Source: Defluviitaleaceae bacterium (lineage in GTDB: Bacteria; Bacillota; Clostridia; Lachnospirales; WRAX01). From it: DNA of 10,077 nt. Both the position numbers and the translations under genes were made by a program. Position 1 is the stretch's first letter, and each line of letters opens with the position of its first letter. Below the pieces are notes generated by a model. It searched no databases. It saw only the letters and a list, made by a program, of their open reading frames with translations, and was not told the origin of the DNA. Shown here piece by piece: positions 1 to 5,848 of the stretch. The DNA lies in the NCBI GenBank assembly GCA_009781815.1, contig WQVB01000028.1, positions 1 through 10,077 on the forward strand, read 5' to 3'.

Positions 1-22
1 CTATCCTTCAGCAAGGTAAGTC

Positions 23-48
23 GGAACGCATAAATGCGTTCCCTACAG
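23..48. repeat. Repeat family B, right end (copy B1, cut by window start)
   Basis: A perfect 20-nt palindrome (GGAACGCAT, AA, ATGCGTTCC; 23-42) runs directly into CTACAG. This is the same layout as the right ends of the two more complete family B copies at 5676-5829 and 6031-6141, where the palindromes are GGAGTGGAT/ATCCACTCC and GGAAGGGAT/ATCCCTTCC. The stem bases differ but stay paired. The rest of the element would lie left of the window, so its length is unknown. Confidence 0.6.
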
Positions 49-61
49 TGGTAAAAAGGTT

Positions 62-101
62 AGATTGGATTGACGTGTTGCTGGCTTTATCCGCAATGAC
101 G
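62..101. repeat. Possible family A right-end remnant (A6)
   Basis: CCGCAATGACG (91-101) matches the right ends of the family A copies at 5503-5627 (CCGTAATGACG) and 5935-5999 (CCGCAAT). The AGATTGGAT at 62-70 can pair with ATCCGCAATG as an imperfect stem with a small bulge. The left part and core are not recognisable, so this is a weak call. Together with B1 it shows that the stretch before the first gene is also built of repeats. No convincing promoter for the next gene is seen here. Confidence 0.35.
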
Positions 102-145
102 CTAGTGAATGATTGCAAACCAAAATATAGAAAGGTGGTTTAGAT

Positions 146-973
146 ATGGAATATTTTAAGCTTAACAACGGGGTGATGATACCAAAGGTTGGTCTTGGCG
201 TGTCTCAAATACCTTCTGATGTGGATGGGGTGGCTGTGGTGGTAAATGCCATAGAAGCAGGCTATAAAGCCATCGACACGGCGGAGTTTTATGGTAATGA
301 AGACATGGTGGGCAAGGGCATAAAAACAAGCGGCGTTGCCCGTGAGGGCATTTTTGTAACCACAAAGGTGCATAACCAAGCCCAGCAAACAGACGACGGC
401 CCTATAAAAGCCTTTGAAGCCAGCCTAAAAAAGCTTGACCTTGACTATATCGACCTTTATCTAATCCATTGGCCATACCCAGGCCGCTTTGTGCAGACCT
501 ATAAGGCTTTGGAGAGCATATACAAAAGGGGCTTGGTAAAAGCCATAGGCATCAGCAATTTTAAGCAGCATCATATACAAGAGCTTGAAAAACATTGGGA
601 GGTAAAGCCCGCCGCTAACCAGTATGAGCATCACCCATACCTAACCCAAAAAGATGTGCGAGAATATTGTCAAGATGAAGACATACAGGTGATAGCCTAT
701 AGCCCCCTTGGGAGAGGCTCTACAGACCTTTTAACCAGCGACATCATCACATCTTTAGCTAACAAGTATGCTAAAACACCAGCTCAAATTATCCTCCGTT
801 GGAATATAGACAATGGGGTGGCGGCTATACCTAAAACTACCAATATAGCCCGCTTAAGGGAGAATATTAATATATTTGATTTTAAACTTGAAAAGGCGGA
901 TATAGAGGCGATAAATAGCCTTAACCAAGGCATAAGGGTGATTAGAGACCCTGACGACCCTAGCAGTTATTAG
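146..973 (+). CDS. Aldo/keto reductase (AKR5-like)
   Basis: A 275-residue NAD(P)H-dependent oxidoreductase of the aldo/keto reductase superfamily. It is a cytosolic single (beta/alpha)8 barrel that reduces aldehydes or ketones. The catalytic tetrad is visible as D44, Y49 (DTAEFYGNE), K74 (TTKV) and H108 (LIHWP). Further family marks are GISNF (135-139), NQYEHHPYL (158-166), AYSPLGRG (184-191) and the cofactor loop IPKTTNIARLREN (228-240). Length fits the single-domain bacterial members similar to 2,5-diketo-D-gluconate reductase. The ATG at 146 follows AAAGGTGG (131-138) by 7 nt. Two family positions are slightly unusual: EFYGNE where AIYGNE is common, and QYEHHP where QVELHP is common. The natural substrate cannot be read from the sequence. 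The lipoprotein gene starts 45 nt downstream with no terminator between, so cotranscription is possible. Confidence 0.93.
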   Translation: MEYFKLNNGVMIPKVGLGVSQIPSDVDGVAVVVNAIEAGYKAIDTAEFYGNEDMVGKGIKTSGVAREGIFVTTKVHNQAQQTDDGPIKAFEASLKKLDLDYIDLYLIHWPYPGRFVQTYKALESIYKRGLVKAIGISNFKQHHIQELEKHWEVKPAANQYEHHPYLTQKDVREYCQDEDIQVIAYSPLGRGSTDLLTSDIITSLANKYAKTPAQIILRWNIDNGVAAIPKTTNIARLRENINIFDFKLEKADIEAINSLNQGIRVIRDPDDPSSY

Positions 974-1018
974 GAATATGCCTAGCACACTATTTCAAAA
1001 GAAAAGGAGATAACAAAC

Positions 1019-1891
1019 ATGAAAAAATTAAGATTTATTTTAGCTGCCCTTGTTGCAAGCGTGGCCCTTGCGGCATGTGGCGGAGGCACGCCTCCTGAAC
1101 AATACACCGAGTCATACGTTGCTGGGTATTTTGAGCATAGGCAGGTTGCGGGTGGCGTAGAGATTATAGGCTATATGGGGGAGGGTGAGCAAGTACACAT
1201 CCCCGCTACTATAAACAATATGCCTGTTGTAAGCATTGGTGAAACGGCTTTTTTAGAGGCAGGCATCACGGGGGTTCATGTGCCTTATAGTGTTACAAAT
1301 ATTGGTCGCTCGGCCTTTAGCGGCAACCCTAATTTAACGGCTGTAACATTGGAGAATGACACCATAGCCGTCGGCAGGCTTATACATTTTAACGGCATTT
1401 TTTGGCGTGTGCTTGATGTGCAAGGTGGCATGGCTAAAATTATAAGTGAAGATATATTGAAGGAGCTGCCTTATCATAGAGAAGATGTGGATATAACGTG
1501 GGAAAACAGCTATATCCGTGGATATCTTAATAATGAGTTTCTAAGCACCTTTGAAGGGCTAGATAGAGATAGAATTGTGCTTACAAATGTTGTTAATGAT
1601 GATAACCCACTAGGTGGAGATGGAGGAAATGACACAAGGGACTATATCTTTTTACTTAGTATCGATGAAGTTCTTCATTTTTTTGCTGAGCCTATGTCAG
1701 GGTCTGCTTTTATAACTTTTGGTAGAGGTAGCAACCAAACATGGAGAGAATGGTGGTGGCTACGCTCACCTGGCTCTGAGGCTGACCATGCTGCTAATGT
1801 AGACCCTGATGGCGGTTTATTTGAATGGGGTGATGATGTACCTTATTATGTGGGGATTCGCCCTGTTATGTGGATAGAGATAGACCGTTGA
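1019..1891 (+). CDS. Lipoprotein with short BspA-like LRR and DUF6273-like domain
   Basis: A 290-residue secreted lipoprotein. Residues 1-19 are a type II signal peptide (MKK, hydrophobic core, lipobox ALAAC) with C20 as the lipidated cysteine, followed by a GGG linker. Residues about 37-112 look like two to three BspA-type leucine-rich repeats (IPATINNMPVVSIGETAF, then VPYSVTNIGRSAFSGNPNL). Residues about 118-286 resemble DUF6273: IHFNGIFWRVLDV, WENSYIRGYLN, RIVLTNV, then WWWLRSPGS (245-253) and GIRPVMWIEI near the end. Such domains occur in surface or secreted proteins of gut clostridia, and their function is not known. The ATG follows AAGGAGA (1004-1010) by 8 nt. The protein should sit on the outer face of the membrane. 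A ligand-binding or adhesive role would be a guess. The gene is followed 17 nt later by repeat A1, with no T-run terminator. Confidence 0.85.
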   Translation: MKKLRFILAALVASVALAACGGGTPPEQYTESYVAGYFEHRQVAGGVEIIGYMGEGEQVHIPATINNMPVVSIGETAFLEAGITGVHVPYSVTNIGRSAFSGNPNLTAVTLENDTIAVGRLIHFNGIFWRVLDVQGGMAKIISEDILKELPYHREDVDITWENSYIRGYLNNEFLSTFEGLDRDRIVLTNVVNDDNPLGGDGGNDTRDYIFLLSIDEVLHFFAEPMSGSAFITFGRGSNQTWREWWWLRSPGSEADHAANVDPDGGLFEWGDDVPYYVGIRPVMWIEIDR

Positions 1892-1908
1892 TTTATCTTG
1901 GCATCTAG

Positions 1909-2011
1909 TCGTCATCCTGAGCTTGACTCAGGATCTATGTATGATAGTGCATACTCTAATTAGGGCTGTGCCCTTCTCAAATTAGATCCCGTGTCAAGCA
2001 CGGGATGACGA
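1909..2011. repeat. Repeat family A, complete copy A1
   Basis: A 103-bp element bounded by TCGTCATCC and GGATGACGA. The left cap is a hairpin, ATCCTGAG-CTTGA-CTCAGGAT (1914-1934). The right cap is ATCCCGTG-TCAAG-CACGGGAT (1986-2006). The two caps are inverted copies of each other except for the inner four stem bases, which differ but remain paired. Inner 7-bp inverted repeats GGATCTA (1931-1937) and TAGATCC (1983-1989) frame a 45-nt core. The core has small hairpins of its own (GTATG/CATAC and GGGC/GCCC). Copy A2 at 5267-5366 has the same caps but the core in the opposite direction. The element encodes no protein. Confidence 0.85.
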
Positions 2012-2014
2012 GTA

Positions 2015-2047
2015 GGGGGATTGCTTCGCCACAAATTTAATGACGAG
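2015..2047. repeat. Possible short repeat fragment next to A1 (A7)
   Basis: GGGGATTGCTTCGCC is followed after a short AT stretch by AATGACGAG, the same right-end signature that closes the family A copies. GGGGGATTG also follows the right ends of A1 and A2. The ATG at 2040 that could be read as an upstream start of rqcH lies inside this repeat, which argues against using it. Confidence 0.4.
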
Positions 2048-2111
2048 CTTAAATAATCAGCAAAATGGAATTGTGCGAATCAAGGATAACAAAAAGAATG
2101 GAGGCGTTAAA

Positions 2112-3797
2112 ATGGCTTTTGATGGCATATGTATAGCCGCCGTTGTGGACGAGCTTTCAAGCAAGCTTGCTGACGGGCGTATAGACAAAATAGCCCAGAC
2201 GGAAAAAGACGAAATCACCCTGTCTATCCGTGCTGGTGGGGCTAACTATAAGTTGATGCTAACCACAAATGCCTCCTACCCACGCCTGCATTTGGTTAGC
2301 AAAACAAAAGAAAGCCCGCTGACCGCCCCTATGTTTTGTATGATTTTACGTAAGCATATAGGCGGCGGGCGGGTTATCAAAATAGCCCAGCAAGGCCTTG
2401 AAAGGATAGTTAAAATCCACATTCAAAGCTATAACGAAATGGGAGATTTGGAGGAGAAGACCCTCATCCTCGAGATTATGGGGCGGCACAGTAATATTAT
2501 TTTAGTGAGCGGTGATGGGGTTGTTTTAGATGCTATCAAGCATATATCTTACAGCCAGTCTTCCGTTAGGCAAGTGCTGCCAGGCAGACCTTATGCAGAC
2601 CCGCCAAAGCAAGGCAAAAAAGACCCTCTCAACCTAGATAATATAAACAATATAGCCACGGAGAAAGATATATTTGAGAATTTTGTAGGGGTGAGCAAGG
2701 CTAGTGCAGGCATTATAATGCAAATTGCACAAAGGGAAGGCATCACCCCACAAGAGGCTTTTAAGAGCGTCATGAAAGACGTGGGTGAGGGTAGGTTTTC
2801 GCCTTATACCCTACAAAAAACAAGCCTTTCTTTTGCCTTTTTTGGCAAGGGTGTTTTTGGTGATGATATGGTGCAAAGTTTTGATTCGCCATCGGGGCTT
2901 TTAGAGCATTTTTACAACACCAAAGACAATGCAGACCGCATCAAGCAAAAATCTCAAGATATGCGTCGGGTTTTGCAAAACTTGATTGAGAGATGCGTTA
3001 AAAAGGCGGACATACACGCTAAAACTCAAAAAGAAATCGCTAATATGGATAGCTTGCGTCTCTTTGGAGAGCTTATCACGGCTAATATTCACGCTTTACA
3101 AACGGGCATGGCGAAGGCTACTCTTCAAAATTTTTATGACGGCATGAAAGATATAGATGTGGTGCTTAACCCTCAAAAAACCCCTGCAGAAAACGCCCAG
3201 GAGTATTTTAAAAAATACAACAAACAAAAGCGTACGGCAGAGGCACTGGTGGGGCAGGTGGCTCAAAATAAAGAAGAGCTTGCCTACCTAGAAGGGGTGC
3301 TGCAAAGTATAGCCCAAAGCGAAACCACGGCAGATTTAAACCAGATAAGAGAAGAGCTGCAACAAGAGGGGTTCATAAAAAAAACCAAAAGCAAGGCTAA
3401 AGAAAAAAAGCCGACAACTTCAAAGCCCATGCACTTTATAACCGATGATGGGTTTGATGTTTTTGTAGGCAAAAACAACATGCAAAACGACACCTTAACC
3501 AAAAATGCCGATAAAGACGACATATGGCTGCATGCAAAAAACATGCCTGGCTCTCATGTTATTTTGAAAACCAAGGGCAGAGAAGTGCCCACGCAAACCC
3601 TTGAAGAAGCGGTAAACCTTGCAGCCTTTTACAGTAAAGGGCAGGGCGGCTCAATGGTGCCTGTGGATTATTGCTTACGCAAAAACATAAAAAAACAATC
3701 GGGCGGCAAGCCTGGTGCGGTTATATATGACAATTACAAAACGGCCTACATCACTCCAAATGAGGAGAGGGTAGGCAAATTACAAAAAGGAGAATAA
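2112..3797 (+). CDS. rqcH: RqcH: NFACT-family ribosome quality control factor (FbpA/Rqc2 homologue)
   Basis: A 561-residue homologue of Bacillus RqcH and eukaryotic NEMF/Rqc2. In the family this protein binds stalled 50S subunits carrying peptidyl-tRNA and recruits tRNA-Ala to add C-terminal alanine tails that mark the nascent chain for degradation. Domains: NFACT-N about 1-180 (starts MAFDG; PMFCMILRKHI 73-83; EIMGRHSN 121-128), a helix-hairpin-helix about 188-225 (FVGVSKASAG), a charged coiled-coil region about 270-425, and NFACT-R about 440-550 (DDGFDVFVGKNN, DIWLHAKNMPGSHV, KPGAVIYDNYKTAYITP). Length is normal and the protein is complete. Residues 97-98, the conserved Asp-Arg of Bacillus RqcH by my ungapped recollection, are Glu-Arg here (GLERIV). 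The ATG at 2112 is chosen because GGAGG (2100-2104) lies 7 nt upstream and MAFDG matches the family N-terminus. A longer reading from 2040 would start inside a repeat. The next gene begins 2 nt after its stop. Confidence 0.95.
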   Translation: MAFDGICIAAVVDELSSKLADGRIDKIAQTEKDEITLSIRAGGANYKLMLTTNASYPRLHLVSKTKESPLTAPMFCMILRKHIGGGRVIKIAQQGLERIVKIHIQSYNEMGDLEEKTLILEIMGRHSNIILVSGDGVVLDAIKHISYSQSSVRQVLPGRPYADPPKQGKKDPLNLDNINNIATEKDIFENFVGVSKASAGIIMQIAQREGITPQEAFKSVMKDVGEGRFSPYTLQKTSLSFAFFGKGVFGDDMVQSFDSPSGLLEHFYNTKDNADRIKQKSQDMRRVLQNLIERCVKKADIHAKTQKEIANMDSLRLFGELITANIHALQTGMAKATLQNFYDGMKDIDVVLNPQKTPAENAQEYFKKYNKQKRTAEALVGQVAQNKEELAYLEGVLQSIAQSETTADLNQIREELQQEGFIKKTKSKAKEKKPTTSKPMHFITDDGFDVFVGKNNMQNDTLTKNADKDDIWLHAKNMPGSHVILKTKGREVPTQTLEEAVNLAAFYSKGQGGSMVPVDYCLRKNIKKQSGGKPGAVIYDNYKTAYITPNEERVGKLQKGE

Positions 3798-3799
3798 AA

Positions 3800-4351
3800 A
3801 TGAACGACTCCAAAGTGTTTAAAATTGTTTTAACTGGGCTTTTGGTAGCTATTGGTATTTTGATACCCCTTGCCGCACCTGCCGTGCCGCCTTTTAGAAT
3901 AGTGATACCCCCTGCGGCATCCTACACTTTAGGTAGCCACATAGCTATATTTATCGCTATGTTTATATCCCCCAAGGTGGCCGTGGCCGTGGCCTTAGGC
4001 ACTACTTTAGGCTTTTTCCTAGCGGGCTTCCCCCTTGTTATTGTTTTAAGGGCAGCAAGCCATGTTATTTTTGCCCTTTTAGGTGCTATATACCTTACTA
4101 GGGTGGATAAAAAGGCTTTTAAAGGCGTTAAGCTTAGGGCTTTCTCTTTTACTATGGGGGTTATCCACGCTGTTGCAGAGGCCTTGGTGGTTATATTTTT
4201 CTTTTTTGGCACCGCCTTCCCCGAAGGGCAAACAGTACCTTGGATTTTGCTATTTATAGGTTTTGGCACGGTTATACATAGCATGGTGGATTTGGAGCTT
4301 GCAAATATAATCCGCAAAGTGCTGCAAAAACAACGTTTTGTGGACGTCTAA
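3800..4351 (+). CDS. Predicted ECF transporter S component, NiaX-like (niacin)
   Basis: A 183-residue integral membrane protein with about five to six hydrophobic segments (roughly residues 8-25, 45-75, 78-100, 115-137 and 147-165). The segment LLVAIGILIPLAAPAVPPFRI, then ASYTLGSHIAIFIAMFISPKVAVAVALGTTLGFF and LRAASHVIFALLGA, is the pattern I associate with the NiaX group of substrate-binding S components. In that group the S component captures a vitamin, thought to be niacin, and works with a shared EcfA-EcfA'-EcfT module encoded elsewhere. No energising subunits are in this window. The substrate is inferred from family resemblance only; another vitamin is possible. The start lies 2 nt after the rqcH stop, with AAGGAG (3786-3791) inside rqcH, so the two are cotranscribed and probably translationally coupled. 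No separate promoter is visible. Confidence 0.75.
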   Translation: MNDSKVFKIVLTGLLVAIGILIPLAAPAVPPFRIVIPPAASYTLGSHIAIFIAMFISPKVAVAVALGTTLGFFLAGFPLVIVLRAASHVIFALLGAIYLTRVDKKAFKGVKLRAFSFTMGVIHAVAEALVVIFFFFGTAFPEGQTVPWILLFIGFGTVIHSMVDLELANIIRKVLQKQRFVDV

Positions 4352-4410
4352 AAAACTTTTTAAAAAAACTTTTAAAAAAGTATTGACAAATCCTCAGAAA
4401 TGAGTATAAT
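4350..4410 (+). promoter_or_regulatory. Strong sigma-A promoter with A-tract UP element for tRNA-Gly
   Basis: Perfect consensus boxes TTGACA (4383-4388) and TATAAT (4405-4410) are separated by 16 bp. Directly upstream are three A-tracts of 6-7 A (4350-4355, 4362-4368, 4374-4379) spaced about 12 bp, close to the helical repeat, as expected of an UP element or bent DNA. The expected transcription start is near 4417-4418. A stable-RNA promoter of this strength fits the tRNA gene 28 nt downstream. Confidence 0.9.
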
Positions 4411-4417
4411 GGTATTT

Positions 4418-4443
4418 AGTAGGTTGCGTGTTGGCAGCCTACT
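4418..4443 (+). promoter_or_regulatory. 5' leader hairpin of the tRNA-Gly transcript
   Basis: AGTAGGTTGC (4418-4427), loop GTGTTG, GCAGCCTACT (4434-4443) form a 10-bp stem with one G-U pair. The stem starts at the predicted transcription start and ends 2 nt before the tRNA. It has no T-run and so is not a terminator. It may shape or protect the 5' leader until RNase P removes it; that role is an inference. Confidence 0.6.
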
Positions 4444-4445
4444 TT

Positions 4446-4517
4446 GCACGAGTGGCTCAGTGGTAGAGCATCGCCTTGCCAAGGCGAGGGTCGCGAGTTC
4501 AAATCTCGTCTCGTGCT
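4446..4517 (+). tRNA. tRNA-Gly (anticodon GCC)
   Basis: A 72-nt cloverleaf. Acceptor stem GCACGAG (4446-4452) pairs with CTCGTGC (4510-4516), with discriminator T at 4517. The D-arm is GCTC...GAGC. The anticodon stem TCGCC/GGCGA encloses TTGCCAA, with anticodon GCC at 4478-4480. The T-arm is GCGAG-TTCAAAT-CTCGT with one G-U pair. CCA is not encoded and must be added after transcription. The gene has its own promoter and a terminator starting 10 nt downstream. Confidence 0.97.
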
Positions 4518-4526
4518 TCTTATATC

Positions 4527-4559
4527 AACCCTTCCATTTGGTGGAGGGGTTTTTATTTT
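4527..4559 (+). terminator. Intrinsic terminator of tRNA-Gly
   Basis: ACCCTTCCA (4528-4536), a 5-nt loop and TGGAGGGGT (4542-4550) form a 9-bp stem with one G-U pair, extended by A4527-T4551 and followed by TTTTTATTTT. It ends only 3 nt before the nth ribosome site, so any transcript that reaches nth from the tRNA promoter must read through it. Confidence 0.88.
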
Positions 4560-4575
4560 GTAAGGAGATTTGCAT

Positions 4576-5217
4576 ATGAAAAAAGCCGATAGAATTAAAC
4601 TGGTGTTAGAAGCACTAAACAGCCGATACCCCTTTGAAGACAAATGCTACCTAAACTATACCCACCCTCACGAGCTGCTTATCGCTACTATTTTAAGCGC
4701 CCAATGCACCGACGATAGGGTGAATATTGTTACGGAGAGCCTTTTTAAAAAATACCCCACCATAGAGGCCTTTGCAGCGGCAGATTTGAAAGAGATGGAG
4801 AAAGATGTATACCAAACGGGGTTTTACAAAAACAAGGCAAAAAACATCATCACTTGTGCTAATCAGCTTTTAGAGAGGCACGAGGGTGTGCTGCCCTCTA
4901 GCGTGGAGGAGCTAACCGCCCTTGCAGGAGTGGGGAGGAAGACGGCCAATGTGGTGCGTTGCCATATCTTCAAAATGCCAAGTGTGGTTGTGGATACCCA
5001 CGTTATGCGTATTTCAAGGCGTTTAGGCTTTACCAAAAACCAAGACCCAGTTAAAATTGAGTTTGATTTGATGAAGACTTTGCCGAAGGAGAGCTGGATA
5101 AGGTATAATCACCAGGTGATAGCTTTGGGGCGAGAGATTTGTAAAGCCCCTAATGCTAAATGTGAGCTGTGTTTTATGACGGATTTTTGCCCATCCTTTG
5201 GGAAGGGGAAGAAGTAG
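4576..5217 (+). CDS. nth: Endonuclease III (DNA glycosylase/AP lyase)
   Basis: A 213-residue base-excision repair enzyme that removes oxidised pyrimidines and cleaves the backbone at the abasic site. The helix-hairpin-helix is LAGVGRKTANVV (116-127) with catalytic lysine K122, and the catalytic aspartate is D140 in VVDTHVMRIS. The C-terminal [4Fe-4S] loop C-x6-C-x2-C-x5-C is complete (C189, C196, C199, C205). Length is normal for the family. The ATG at 4576 lies 7 nt after AAGGAGA (4562-4568). A TTG at 4570 is in frame but sits too close to that site. No promoter is visible between the tRNA terminator and the start, so expression may depend on read-through of the tRNA unit. The last part of the gene is duplicated downstream (5378-5473, and a scrap at 5635-5659). 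Confidence 0.97.
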   Translation: MKKADRIKLVLEALNSRYPFEDKCYLNYTHPHELLIATILSAQCTDDRVNIVTESLFKKYPTIEAFAAADLKEMEKDVYQTGFYKNKAKNIITCANQLLERHEGVLPSSVEELTALAGVGRKTANVVRCHIFKMPSVVVDTHVMRISRRLGFTKNQDPVKIEFDLMKTLPKESWIRYNHQVIALGREICKAPNAKCELCFMTDFCPSFGKGKK

Positions 5218-5258
5218 TACCCTTCTTCGTTATTCTATACCCTCTTCATCATCCCACA

Positions 5259-5374
5259 CCCCCATCTCGTCATCCTGAGCTTGACTCAGGATCTACTTGG
5301 AGAAGGGCAGACCTTATTGAATATGCACTATCATACATAGATCCCGTGTCAAGCACGGGATGACGAGATGGGGG
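5259..5374. repeat. Repeat family A, copy A2 with core inverted relative to A1
   Basis: Outer perfect 17-bp inverted repeats CCCCCATCTCGTCATCC (5259-5275) and GGATGACGAGATGGGGG (5358-5374). The left cap ATCCTGAG-CTTGA-CTCAGGAT (5272-5292) and right cap ATCCCGTG-TCAAG-CACGGGAT (5341-5361) are identical to those of A1 and in the same order. The 42-nt core (5296-5337), however, matches the A1 core only as reverse complement, for example TGCACTATCATACATAG here against CTATGTATGATAGTGCA in A1. The inner repeats GGATCTA (5289-5295) and TAGATCC (5338-5344) mark the switch points. The element lies 49 nt behind the nth stop codon. Confidence 0.88.
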
Positions 5375-5377
5375 ATT

Positions 5378-5473
5378 GATAGTCTTGGGGCGAGAGATTT
5401 GTAAAGCCCCTAATGCTAAATGTGAGCTGTGCTTTATGGCTGGGTTTTGCCCATCCTTGGCAAGAAAAAATAG
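5378..5473 (+). pseudogene. Duplicated 3' end of nth (second copy, no start)
   Basis: Positions 5381-5460 match nth 5121-5200 at 72 of 80 bases without gaps, offset by exactly 260, including a 47-base identical run (nth 5125-5171). It encodes VLGREICKAPNAKCELCFMAGFCPS, so the four Fe-S cysteines are intact, but the catalytic domain is missing. A 4-nt deletion near 5461-5470 shifts the frame, so the TAG equivalent to the nth stop (5471-5473) is no longer read and the frame stays open to about 5621. No ribosome site precedes it. It is preceded by A2 and followed by A3. It is most simply a tandem-duplication remnant, probably not expressed by itself. Confidence 0.85.
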
Positions 5474-5502
5474 TGTTTTTCTTCGTCATCCCGCACCCAA
5501 CC

Positions 5503-5627
5503 TCGTCATCCCGCACTTGATGCGGGATCTCCCTAGCATTACTCACTACCCTTTAATAATCAGCATAGTGAGATTGCGGATCCATAGGTTGAGCCCGATT
5601 TTAGGCGAAACAAGTCCGTAATGACGA
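5503..5627. repeat. Repeat family A, copy A3 (long-loop right cap)
   Basis: A 125-bp element between TCGTCATCC (5503-5511) and AATGACGA (5620-5627). The left cap is ATCCCGCA-CTTGA-TGCGGGAT (5508-5528). The core 5532-5572 begins CTAGCATT and has a CTCACTA/TAGTGAG stem. The right cap is longer: ATTGCGGA (5573-5580) pairs with TCCGTAAT (5615-5622, one G-U) around a 34-nt loop that begins TCCATAGGTTGAGCCC. The flank before it repeats the left-end motif TCGTCATCCCGCAC (5483-5496). The core recurs in A4, and the right cap recurs in A5. Confidence 0.8.
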
Positions 5628-5634
5628 GGTGGGA

Positions 5635-5659
5635 GATTGATAGCATTGGGGCGAGAGAT
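5635..5659 (+). repeat. Third, short copy of the nth-derived junction
   Basis: GATTGATAG, two variable bases and TTGGGGCGAGAGAT (5635-5659) repeat the junction at 5375-5398 and the nth sequence at 5118-5138. The spacing from the second copy is 261 bp, against 260 between the first two. Similarity stops after GAGAGAT. It marks the start of a third, truncated unit of the tandem array. Confidence 0.75.
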
Positions 5660-5675
5660 ATCCAATTCGCCACTC

Positions 5676-5829
5676 TACCCCTGTAGGGAATGGATTTATC
5701 TCGGTTGCTTAGTCGAGCAGCAAAAGCGATTTTCTTTTGCGACCAGACCATTCCGAATAAATTGGGATAGTAACTACTAATCCTTCGGCTAGGCAATGCG
5801 GAGTGGATGAATCCACTCCCTACAGGGTA
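5676..5829. repeat. Repeat family B, copy B2
   Basis: A 154-bp element with terminal inverted repeats TACCCCTGTAGGGA (5676-5689) and TCCCTACAGGGTA (5817-5829), differing by one extra C. The right palindrome is GGAGTGGAT-GA-ATCCACTCC (5800-5819); the left one has decayed after GGAATGGATTTATC. The interior is strongly structured: GCAAAAG-CGATTTT-CTTTTGC (5720-5740) has a 7-bp perfect stem that extends through GTCG/CGAC around a small bulge. GGATAGT-AACT-ACTAATCC (5765-5783) forms a second hairpin. No protein is encoded. Confidence 0.75.
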
Positions 5830-5848
5830 GGATGGAATGATGTGTTTG

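Noticed and set aside
2050..2062. AATAATCAGCA shared with the A3 core (5555-5565)
   Set aside because: Only 11 bases match in an A/T-rich context; too short to call another repeat remnant.
2040..2111. Longer RqcH reading from an ATG at 2040
   Set aside because: The ATG lies in repeat sequence (AATGACGAG), has no ribosome site, and adds residues absent from the family; the ATG at 2112 has GGAGG and the family N-terminus MAFDG.
4352..4380. A/T-only inverted repeat as terminator of the NiaX-like gene
   Set aside because: The stem would be almost pure A-T and unstable; the sequence is better explained as the A-tract UP element of the tRNA promoter.
5376..5621. Open frame of 81 codons with Fe-S cysteines as a separate small protein
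   Set aside because: It is the duplicated nth tail running out of frame into repeat A3, with only a TTG and no ribosome site.
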